Virus record (IMG/VR): IMGVR_UViG_3300044946_000132
Span: 1 to 31,941 of that record
Strand: one strand, 5' to 3'
Origin: a virus
DNA: 31,941 bases
How positions within the stretch are numbered: position 1 is the stretch's first letter; every line of letters begins with the position of its first letter. A model generated the notes under the pieces. It searched no databases. It saw nothing but the letters and a program-made list of their open reading frames with translations, and had not been told where the DNA came from. Made by a program: the position numbers and the translations under genes. Shown here piece by piece: positions 16,434 through 22,889 of the stretch.

Positions 16434-19400
16434 TTGACGGCTTCTGTCACGGTCAATTGGACCGTTGCTGCCTCTGGGGGTAACTCCCCAGACGGTAGCA
16501 CCCTCATCGCCCCCGCTACGGGCTCCCTCACAACCTCGGCTGGCACCTGGGCATGGGGAGGGGCGTATCCTCCTGGCACCAGTGGACCGGGCCAGTATTA
16601 TATCCTACTGAATGGTTCCTCCGCTGCCAATGGTGCCGCTTCTGAATTGGAAGTAGACAATGGCGGGCAGATGTACGCCCTCAATTCTGCCTCTAATTCC
16701 TGGTACGTGTGGAATGGGAGCGGCTGGGCGGCCGCATCAAACCCTAATTCTGGTGGTTCGACAGGAGGCAACGCGGGCCTCAGCGGAGCTACCACTTTCC
16801 CAACCACAGTCTCGCTTCTGAACCTCACTGCCGGGATGCCAACCCAGACCTTTGGGCAGGTTTTCCATGACGGTGATGTGCCTGTTGGTAGTGTGCCCAC
16901 ACTCACCATCGGCGGCGTAGCACAGCCCTTCTCTGCCGGGATGCAGGCGTATCATCCCAGCGGGTGCCTGCGCTTCTGTACTCTGGTGGTCAACCCCACG
17001 GTCAACGGCAACGCTACCCTGACAATTGGTAGTGCTGCTGGCTCGTGGCCGGCTGCCTCGGGTCGCACTGCGGCTGACGTGTACGCGCAGAACCTCATGA
17101 TTGAGGCTCCCCCACTCACTGGTATCACTGGTGGCATCGGGCAGACGCAGCCCACCACGGTTTTTGCCAGGGTTAATGGAGACGCAAACACCTTTAATGT
17201 CAGCAAGTGGTTCGACGGCCAGGCCGGTGCGGGCTTCAAGTTCTCCTGCAATATGGTGGATACCTCAGGTACGGCTCATCCCCAATTGAAGGCAGACTTA
17301 TATGTGCAAGCTCTGGGGGCTGGTGCTTCTCCGCTTGGCTTCCGCTGGTCAGGGTGCCTACGTGCACCGGACTTCACTGCCACCGGGGCACAGTACAACT
17401 TCTTCTTTGCACCACCCAATCCGAGCAACCCCACGGCTGGCCTGAACTGGTCCGCCAATGGAGTAGCACGCGCCCCAACATGGCCCTTTGCCCCTGCCAC
17501 TGACGTTACATCATCGGTTGCTTTCGTCGGCGTAGGTTCTGTAACCAACAACGTGCTGACGATCACCACTACAGAGAGCGGGTCGCTAGCCCAAGGCCAG
17601 CCAGTTACTGCTACCGGCATTGGTGCTCTTAACGAAGGATGCTACATTGCCGCTATTCTGTCGAGCAACACTTACCAACTCGGCAATCTACCCGACGGCA
17701 CCAATGTCCCAGCCGGCACGACGTTCTACACCCCTGGTGTGCTAACCACCACTCAGGGAGAAGCGTGGAGCACAGGGTCACAGAACCTTGTCCCGGTTCA
17801 ACTCTCCGGTAGCGCTCTGCCCAACCCCCTAGCTTCGGGTCAAGTCTATTGGGGACAAATCAATGGAAACAGCCTCTCGCTGAATACTAATCCTGGAGGC
17901 GGTGGATCGTCACAGGTAACAACTGCTGGTGTCTTCACTGCTACCCCGGTCCCCGGCTTCGGATACTTTAATCGGCTCAGCCTAGCCGGCCCCGACGCCA
18001 AGTATATGTACTTCCAAGGCGGTGGTACACAGGCATCGGAGACAGGTTCCAGAGCGCAGCAGAACCAACTCTATCTCCAGAGCAGTGGGATGATCCCGCC
18101 GTATGATCCTGCCCTGACTGGCACGAGCATGGGTGGCTCTCTCCCTGACACTACCTACCCCTTCCCCTGGAACCCCTACAACCAGGGCACTGTCCCCAGC
18201 AACATCAACCAAGGGGGTGACGGCGCGTTCATCGGGGCATTGATGAACCAACAGGTCATCGACTTTGAGAACCAGTCGGCGTTGAGCGAGCAGCAAATCC
18301 GTATCCTCGGATGGGCGGGTGGCTTAATGCCTTACGATCTCAAAGACCATACCCTTGGCACCGTGCTCAATATGACCGGCAATACCTACGCTGGTCTGCC
18401 CGCTTCCAATCTTACTATCTCTTGGGATGGGGCAAACGCCAATGGGTTCACTATACCGGGACCGAGTGGAGCCAACGTCTCCGGGCCTATGGGGATGAAT
18501 GCTGCTGACAGTTCCCACATGCCCTTCTTCTGCTTCTGGCCGTATTTGAGGACCGGGGAACTCCAGTTCTTCGACTACCTCGTGGACACGGCTCTGGGGG
18601 GTGCGCTTATCGCCCAGCCAAATCGTAATCCACGAGTGGCCAATGGCGACAGCCCTTATGACCTAGATGGTGTTGCCCTATATGGCAGTGGGCAGTACCG
18701 TGGTCTAGGCTGGTCTAACCGAAACCTCCAGTGTGCGGCGCTGCTTGCCCCCTACAATCCGACCACGCCGACAGCGCTTGACTTCGATGGCACCCAGCGG
18801 AGCAAGATGCTGAATGACGTAGCGGACTATGCGTCTAATATCCTCATCGACACATGGAACTACGGCAAGACCAACCCTGCTATCGGGTCGGTGCCCGCGT
18901 CCTTCGTCACACCGTACATGCAGTCGGCATCTATGTGGATGCAGTATAGCTATGATCTCCTCGATGGTGGACCCGGTTACAATATCGGACCCTATTGGGA
19001 ACAGTGCTATGTTGGGCTCGGCGAATGCTATGCTGCGGCTCGTGGTAATACCAAGGCTGTTGAGTTCCTTAGTTTGCTGGGGGCTCGTGCGGCCTACGTT
19101 GGTCAAACCTATGGCTTCTTTCCGCTCTACCACTATAATCAAGCCACCTGTCTTGACCAGCCTGCGGCCCCATACAACATCGGTGTGACCCCAATATCAG
19201 CGGACTATGAGTACACCATCAGCCAGATAAGCGCGGTTAATGGGAACCCCGCTGATCTTGGGTGGACTACGGGGGCAGGGCCAGCTTGCTTCTATCTCGA
19301 CACGCAACCCAACAATGGGTATGTGCCACAGAACGGGGATATTATTACGCCGTATGATGGCAATGGTGTGTTCCGACCCTCGGAGATAGCAGACGCTCAG

Positions 19401-19757
19401 TTCTACCAAATCATTGACTTCACGCTGACGCCAGCCGGCCCCAACTATGCTACCTTCGGGTTGGCACCCTACGGCTCGACTACTGCTATCCCCATCTCAT
19501 CGGGGACTGGTTCAGGGATGGTATTCAACTACATGCCATCGAACCCAGGACCACAATTTACGTATCCCTACGCTGGTAACTTTGCATACCAGGTTGGTGA
19601 ATGCGCAGTGTGGGCGACCAAGATGGGCGCGGCGAATTGGGCAACCTGTATCGCCGACGAGGCAACACGCAACCAGGGCCAAGGGTTCTCATTTGGTGGG
19701 ACTGGTGATCCCTACAATACCGAGGACTATCGGTACATCGTCCTCATCCCGAACTAA
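16434..19757 (+). CDS. Large tail spike/glycan-degrading-type protein (about 1107 aa)
   Basis: A very large extracellular-type protein: few Lys, rich in Gly/Ser/Asn/Tyr/Trp. No ribosome-binding site is visible. Start TTG 16434 lies one base after the preceding stop, and the open frame begins at 16380. Residues about 80-115 hold a short Trp-bearing module. Residues 145-240 show TFGQVFHDGDVP ... TLTIGG ... YHPSGCLRF, the beta-sandwich pattern found ahead of catalytic domains in some bacterial and phage polysaccharide lyases. Residues about 690-900 form alternating amphipathic helices (RGLGWSNRNLQCAALL, DVADYASNILIDTW, YWEQCYVGLGECYAAA) suggestive of an alpha/alpha toroid. I infer a receptor-binding spike with glycan-cleaving activity; the enzyme class is not determined. 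It is the last gene before the terminator. Confidence 0.7.
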   Translation: MTASVTVNWTVAASGGNSPDGSTLIAPATGSLTTSAGTWAWGGAYPPGTSGPGQYYILLNGSSAANGAASELEVDNGGQMYALNSASNSWYVWNGSGWAAASNPNSGGSTGGNAGLSGATTFPTTVSLLNLTAGMPTQTFGQVFHDGDVPVGSVPTLTIGGVAQPFSAGMQAYHPSGCLRFCTLVVNPTVNGNATLTIGSAAGSWPAASGRTAADVYAQNLMIEAPPLTGITGGIGQTQPTTVFARVNGDANTFNVSKWFDGQAGAGFKFSCNMVDTSGTAHPQLKADLYVQALGAGASPLGFRWSGCLRAPDFTATGAQYNFFFAPPNPSNPTAGLNWSANGVARAPTWPFAPATDVTSSVAFVGVGSVTNNVLTITTTESGSLAQGQPVTATGIGALNEGCYIAAILSSNTYQLGNLPDGTNVPAGTTFYTPGVLTTTQGEAWSTGSQNLVPVQLSGSALPNPLASGQVYWGQINGNSLSLNTNPGGGGSSQVTTAGVFTATPVPGFGYFNRLSLAGPDAKYMYFQGGGTQASETGSRAQQNQLYLQSSGMIPPYDPALTGTSMGGSLPDTTYPFPWNPYNQGTVPSNINQGGDGAFIGALMNQQVIDFENQSALSEQQIRILGWAGGLMPYDLKDHTLGTVLNMTGNTYAGLPASNLTISWDGANANGFTIPGPSGANVSGPMGMNAADSSHMPFFCFWPYLRTGELQFFDYLVDTALGGALIAQPNRNPRVANGDSPYDLDGVALYGSGQYRGLGWSNRNLQCAALLAPYNPTTPTALDFDGTQRSKMLNDVADYASNILIDTWNYGKTNPAIGSVPASFVTPYMQSASMWMQYSYDLLDGGPGYNIGPYWEQCYVGLGECYAAARGNTKAVEFLSLLGARAAYVGQTYGFFPLYHYNQATCLDQPAAPYNIGVTPISADYEYTISQISAVNGNPADLGWTTGAGPACFYLDTQPNNGYVPQNGDIITPYDGNGVFRPSEIADAQFYQIIDFTLTPAGPNYATFGLAPYGSTTAIPISSGTGSGMVFNYMPSNPGPQFTYPYAGNFAYQVGECAVWATKMGAANWATCIADEATRNQGQGFSFGGTGDPYNTEDYRYIVLIPN

Positions 19758-19764
19758 AGGAAAA

Positions 19765-19793
19765 GCCCCTGGAAAAATCCAGGGGCCTCTTTC
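19765..19793. terminator. Bidirectional intrinsic terminator between converging operons
   Basis: Perfect 9-bp stem GCCCCTGGA (19765-19773) / TCCAGGGGC (19778-19786) with a 4-nt A loop. On the plus strand it is followed by a pyrimidine/T-rich tract (CTCTTTCTT); on the minus strand it is followed by TTTTCCTTT. It sits in the 36 bp between the spike stop and the stop of the leftward DUF5664-like gene, so it can end both transcription units. Confidence 0.9.
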
Positions 19794-20219
19794 TTACTCT
19801 ACTGTGTTCTCTCGGATCAGCCTGCCACCTATACCGCTGGGTGGCCGGTTGTCGATTAGTTTACCTACCTGAGCGGCATCAATCAGAATAGCTAGGCAGG
19901 CCCTGGCGTGCCCAAGATGGTGAGCCCCGCTATCAGGATCGTAGTTCTCACCCTCCTGATACGCATAGAGATGCCGAAGGGCAGCGCCGATGTAGGTCTG
20001 TGCCTCGACCGCTGTTTCTCTCCAATTGAAGGGGTCATACTTATTTGCCCCTTCCTTCAATGCCATCGCCTCTTCGATAATCGCGCTGCTGGGGATTAGG
20101 TGCAGCGGCGGCTTCTTATCCCCATAGATTTGTTTCGGATTTGGTGGCAACCTTACCCAACCACATTCACACCAAACCACATCTGAGTGGTCCAATGGGC
20201 ATTCGCTGAAACGGGGCAT
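19794..20219 (-). CDS. dATP/dGTP diphosphohydrolase-like (DUF5664) protein
   Basis: A 141-residue protein of the phage family once called DUF5664, now described as dATP/dGTP diphosphohydrolase N-terminal-type (MazG/MazZ-related). Visible motifs: GDKKPPLHLIP (33-43), EGANKYDPFNWR (56-67) and RHLYAYQEGENYDPDSG followed by HHLGHA (82-105). Acidic and His residues there fit a metal-dependent dNTP pyrophosphohydrolase. The N-terminus adds a small Cys cluster (Cys7, Cys17, Cys19). Its ATG overlaps the TGA of the deoxyribosyltransferase gene (TGATG), so the two nucleotide enzymes are coupled. It probably adjusts deoxypurine pools during phage replication; this is inferred from the family. Confidence 0.8.
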   Translation of the reverse strand: MPRFSECPLDHSDVVWCECGWVRLPPNPKQIYGDKKPPLHLIPSSAIIEEAMALKEGANKYDPFNWRETAVEAQTYIGAALRHLYAYQEGENYDPDSGAHHLGHARACLAILIDAAQVGKLIDNRPPSGIGGRLIRENTVE

Positions 20220-20626
20220 CAGAGCACCATAAGCAAATCGTTGACGGGGCCGATCACTAGCTCAGCAAAGCGATACATCAAATCCCATTCCTCCGGCTCC
20301 TGTTCCATGTAGATGATGCCCCGCTTACCCTTGCCAATCATCCAACCAAGCTCCAGGTGCCCAGACTTCCCAGCCGGCAGAACGAGAACGCCAGTGTCAG
20401 ACATCATCATGTGTTCGCGATCGAAATCAAAAGCGTGATTAGTAAAATCAGTTACCATCGCCGTCCTGAAATCATGACCGTATTGCTGGTGGTAATCCTT
20501 CCAATGGCGGTCTGCATCCGGCCCACAAGCATACCATTCGTCGAAGACATGATGTCCGTCCGCCCTCAAGGCAGACGCTACGACAGGTATATTGGGATTT
20601 TTCAGGCTCCCGATTATGTAAATCAT
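20219..20626 (-). CDS. Nucleoside 2-deoxyribosyltransferase-like protein
   Basis: A 135-residue Rossmann-like protein. IYIIGSLKN (2-10) is the N-terminal nucleotide-site strand and loop. FDEWYACGPDADRHW (28-42) and SDTGVLVLPAGKSGHLELGW (76-95) match the deoxyribosyltransferase family, with Glu92 the likely nucleophile. The frame is open upstream to 20770, but ATG 20626 is chosen because AGGAG lies 5-6 nt before it and the family starts at MIYIIGSL. The family swaps or hydrolyses bases on deoxyribonucleosides/nucleotides. Coupled to the DUF5664-like gene, it suggests a small dNTP-pool or base-salvage module. Confidence 0.8.
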   Translation of the reverse strand: MIYIIGSLKNPNIPVVASALRADGHHVFDEWYACGPDADRHWKDYHQQYGHDFRTAMVTDFTNHAFDFDREHMMMSDTGVLVLPAGKSGHLELGWMIGKGKRGIIYMEQEPEEWDLMYRFAELVIGPVNDLLMVL

Positions 20627-20653
20627 CTGTTCTCCTAAACTGACAACGATCAA

Positions 20654-20682
20654 CTTCCCCCCTATTAACGCAAGGGAGGAAG
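20654..20682 (-). other. Intergenic stem-loop
   Basis: CTTCCCCCCT (20654-20663) and AGGGAGGAAG (20673-20682) pair over 10 positions with one mismatch around a 9-nt loop. It lies in the 74-nt gap between the 66-residue gene and the deoxyribosyltransferase gene. There is no clear U-tract on the minus strand, so it looks like an mRNA stability or processing hairpin more than a terminator. Confidence 0.45.
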
Positions 20683-20700
20683 CCGGCTGGACGAATTGTG

Positions 20701-20901
20701 TCACACCAAGGGCACGGTCGCTTGCTCGGTAACATGCGGGTCTTCCTCCGGCCAAGGAACCAAGCCACATTCGAGGTTGACACCCTGCCCCTGCAACCCA
20801 GGGATCGGGCGGATGATAACCACATAGGGAGCACCGTCGATCACCACGACATGGGGCGGTGCAGCAACCCCCTTCAACTGCAAACCAACAAACGTTTTCA
20901 T
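20701..20901 (-). CDS. Small conserved-context protein, unknown (66 aa)
   Basis: Unrecognised. The first two-thirds look beta-rich and hydrophobic (MKTFVGLQLKG, HVVVIDGAPYVVIIRPIPG), the C-terminus is acidic and Pro-rich (LVPWPEEDPHVTEQ). There is no signal peptide. The ATG overlaps the TGA of the upstream 33-residue membrane peptide gene by 4 nt (ATGA, 20898-20901), which supports the start and the reality of both genes. Confidence 0.6.
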   Translation of the reverse strand: MKTFVGLQLKGVAAPPHVVVIDGAPYVVIIRPIPGLQGQGVNLECGLVPWPEEDPHVTEQATVPLV

Positions 20902-20999
20902 TTCATTGATGCCTTTACAATTGTGCCAATCACACCGACGATCAGGAAATTAGCCGCCCCTCCTGCCATCACTGCCAACATAACTTGAGCGAACGTCAT
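20898..20999 (-). CDS. 33-residue single-span membrane peptide
   Basis: A micro-gene, ATG 20999-20997 to TGA 20900-20898. Nearly the whole peptide is one hydrophobic helix (VMLAVMAGGAANFLIVGVIGTIV, residues 6-28) followed by a short basic tail (KASMK), predicting N-out/C-in insertion. It is locked between neighbours by 4-nt ATGA overlaps on both sides: with the phosphoesterase stop (20996-20999) and with the 66-residue gene (20898-20901). AGAGGTAG lies upstream. Function unknown; similar phage micropeptides act on host membrane processes, which is only a possibility here. Confidence 0.65.
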   Translation of the reverse strand: MTFAQVMLAVMAGGAANFLIVGVIGTIVKASMK

Positions 21000-22078
21000 G
21001 CTTCTACCTCTTCTGGTGTGATGGTGTAGCGGCAATACTCACCGCCGTCAAAGTTCAGAACGATAGCCTTCATCTCCCTCTTCGCACGGTGGCCGAGGTT
21101 GAATGAGTACGCATCACCTGGCGGCAGAATACCAAAGCTCTCCACATTACACCCTGGATAAGCACGATCATTGTGATGATGGACATGACCAGTCCACCAA
21201 GTATGGTGAGTAGTATTAGCCCAATCATGAGGGCGATCGAAAGCCATAACTCCCGGAAGCTGCTCGGCTTTAGCGAGATCACCGTGCGTCACCCCAATCA
21301 GGTTAAGACCATAGCGATGGTAATGGAAGCGGCCAGCAGTAGTATCAATGTGAATGCGAGGATTGGCTCCATAGTGAAGGGCGAGGGCTTCTGACACAAA
21401 CGCCATGCTAAACTCATCATGGTTCCCCGATGCTACGATGACGTGGACTTCGGCGAACTTCTCCGCTGCCAGGTCGATCATGGTACGCCACGACCGCAAG
21501 GCAACTCGGATCATTTTCCGGTAACGTCCATCACTATCGAGGATATTACCTCCACGTTGGGTGATCGGCAGCTTACCATCATAGTGCATGAAGTCACCGA
21601 GGCCGACAAGCAAAGCGGAGGTAGCGTAGTCGGTACGGTCATATAGAGCGGACATTGCTTGTCCAAGTAGGCGCTCTCCGATATCAAGATCGTATGAGGC
21701 TCCAACTTCTGGACGCCAGGCCAACATGCCAAGATGGTGATCACCAATAGGAAAGCAAGCTCGAAGGCCAATATGATTATCTTCATCGACCCTTCCTTTG
21801 CACCTAATCTCCTCACGCACCGGCAGATCGTCGAAGAAAGCCTGGCGGACCTCCGCCCACTTCTTCACCCGCTCGACATCATCCTGCCGTTGGAAGGTGC
21901 TGTATCCTTTCAGCACCCCCTCGGGATCGAACCGCTTGGAGGTACGGTATTCGGGAGCCAGGACAATCTTAGTGTTGGAAACTACACCCTGGCTTTCCAG
22001 GAACATGCGCCGACGAAAGGATCGACCACTCTCATCGGGCCGTTTCAAGCTGTAATCCCACTTCGCTGGCCTGCCCAT
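20996..22078 (-). CDS. Calcineurin-like metallophosphoesterase
   Basis: 360 residues. The dimetal phosphoesterase motifs appear in order: GDHH (112-115), GDFMHYD (161-167), GNHD (218-221), THGD (264-267) and GHVHH (297-301). The N-terminal 90 residues are basic and helical without a recognised fold, possibly a DNA-contacting or regulatory extension. Phage proteins of this type are usually found with replication genes and are thought to be SbcD/Mre11-like nucleases or phosphatases; substrate is not evident here. ATG 22078 overlaps the upstream TGA by one base (TGATG). Confidence 0.85.
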   Translation of the reverse strand: MGRPAKWDYSLKRPDESGRSFRRRMFLESQGVVSNTKIVLAPEYRTSKRFDPEGVLKGYSTFQRQDDVERVKKWAEVRQAFFDDLPVREEIRCKGRVDEDNHIGLRACFPIGDHHLGMLAWRPEVGASYDLDIGERLLGQAMSALYDRTDYATSALLVGLGDFMHYDGKLPITQRGGNILDSDGRYRKMIRVALRSWRTMIDLAAEKFAEVHVIVASGNHDEFSMAFVSEALALHYGANPRIHIDTTAGRFHYHRYGLNLIGVTHGDLAKAEQLPGVMAFDRPHDWANTTHHTWWTGHVHHHNDRAYPGCNVESFGILPPGDAYSFNLGHRAKREMKAIVLNFDGGEYCRYTITPEEVEA

Positions 22079-22323
22079 CAGTTCGCCACCTGGGAACCGG
22101 GATTGGCAGCAGCGATACGATAGGACTGCCTCACCGCATCCGTTACCCCGGTGCCTTTGCCGAGAACCTGGAGGAAGTCCATCTTAGCCGCGATGCTGTT
22201 GCCCTCCAAAGCGACGCACACCAGAAATGCCAAGACCGTGAAAGCGTGATCAGCGTCCGGTTCATCCTGCAATGCAGTGTGAAAAACGGCTGCTGCCTTC
22301 TGTGTAGCGGTCAACTCGCCCAT
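22078..22323 (-). CDS. Small helical protein, unknown (81 aa)
   Basis: Unrecognised. Mostly alpha-helical, with a hydrophobic stretch at about residues 26-42 (HAFTVLAFLVCVALEG) too polar at the edges to call a membrane span with confidence. A TTG lies one codon upstream in frame, but ATG 22323 is chosen because it overlaps the TGA of the upstream 43-residue gene (TGATG, 22321-22325) and has GGAG 8 nt before it. It is followed by the phosphoesterase gene with the same junction type. Confidence 0.65.
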   Translation of the reverse strand: MGELTATQKAAAVFHTALQDEPDADHAFTVLAFLVCVALEGNSIAAKMDFLQVLGKGTGVTDAVRQSYRIAAANPGSQVAN

Positions 22324-22454
22324 CAACCTAACTCCTCGATCAAGTCGCCGATTGCATTTACAATAGCTTCCTCTTCTTCTGAAGATAAAGAAAAGAGCAC
22401 GCCCTTATCACAGAGCATGTCATAGATGACTTGAGCGAGCAATTGAATATCCAT
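22323..22454 (-). CDS. Small acidic protein (43 aa)
   Basis: A micro-gene from ATG 22454 to TGA 22323, with AGGAG 7 nt before the start. The peptide is acidic and amphipathic: helix about residues 3-16 (IQLLAQVIYDMLCD), a Glu run (SSEEEEA, 24-30) and a C-terminal helix ending DLIEELG. Its stop overlaps the next start by one base. The pattern resembles small host-takeover or protein-binding peptides, but no function can be named. Confidence 0.65.
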   Translation of the reverse strand: MDIQLLAQVIYDMLCDKGVLFSLSSEEEEAIVNAIGDLIEELG

Positions 22455-22455
22455 G

Positions 22456-22857
22456 TTAGAACTCCTGTGTTGCTAGGTAAGTCTTGTAGATTTTTAGGAA
22501 ATCGTTTGAGCGGAGAACGACGATCCAGTCGTTTCTAGATCGACGGTGAGCGACGATCGGGACACGTCCACTGGTTCCAGTATCACGGATAGACTGTGCC
22601 AGCCATACATATGGATTGCCAGCTTCAACTCTCTTAACCTCCACATGGAGCCCAGGTACTCCACGAACATCGGGGTCTTCTGCATTTCCCCCATGCCCCT
22701 GTTGACCGTCTCGACGAGCGCCGAGAAATCCATTGTCTTGCAAGTGTTGGGCATACTCTCTTTCCCCTTGCGCGCCTTTAGCTCGGCTGTTGATTTTGCC
22801 TCTTCTCTCTCTAACCACCTCTCGTACGGGGAGGGGGCCGGGTGACAAATGGAGCAT
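22456..22857 (-). CDS. PD-(D/E)XK resolvase-like nuclease (frame probably continues from 22889)
   Basis: The C-terminal 106 residues form a Hjc/RusA-position nuclease of the phage PDDEXK type: SRAKGAQGERE (putative Glu), GARRDGQQGHGG, DPDV (Asp) and HVEVKRVE (Glu-x-Lys catalytic core), then VPIVAHRRSRNDWIVVL. It probably resolves branched DNA after replication. In this frame the only ATG before the domain is 22857, with GGAG just 2 nt away. A better start, ATG 22889, overlaps the polymerase stop (ATGA) and has GAGG upstream, but lies in another frame. A -1 shift at the AAAA run (22794-22797) joins them seamlessly as EREEAK-INSRAKG. So the true product may be about 145 aa with a CxxC-type N-terminus. 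Confidence 0.75.
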   Translation of the reverse strand: MLHLSPGPLPVREVVRERRGKINSRAKGAQGEREYAQHLQDNGFLGARRDGQQGHGGNAEDPDVRGVPGLHVEVKRVEAGNPYVWLAQSIRDTGTSGRVPIVAHRRSRNDWIVVLRSNDFLKIYKTYLATQEF

Positions 22858-22889
22858 ATCTCCATCAGACGATGGTGATGACAACTCAT
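22798..22889 (-). other. Out-of-frame N-terminal segment of the PDDEXK nuclease
   Basis: From ATG 22889 this frame reads MSCHHHRLMEICSICHP then SPYERWLEREEAK, a plausible His/Cys-rich metal-binding start followed by a charged helix. It overlaps the polymerase TGA by 4 nt and has GAGG 9 nt upstream, all expected of a genuine start in this operon. The frame then continues only as a shadow of the nuclease (stop at 22494). A shift at 22794-22797 would connect it to the nuclease core. Confidence 0.5.
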
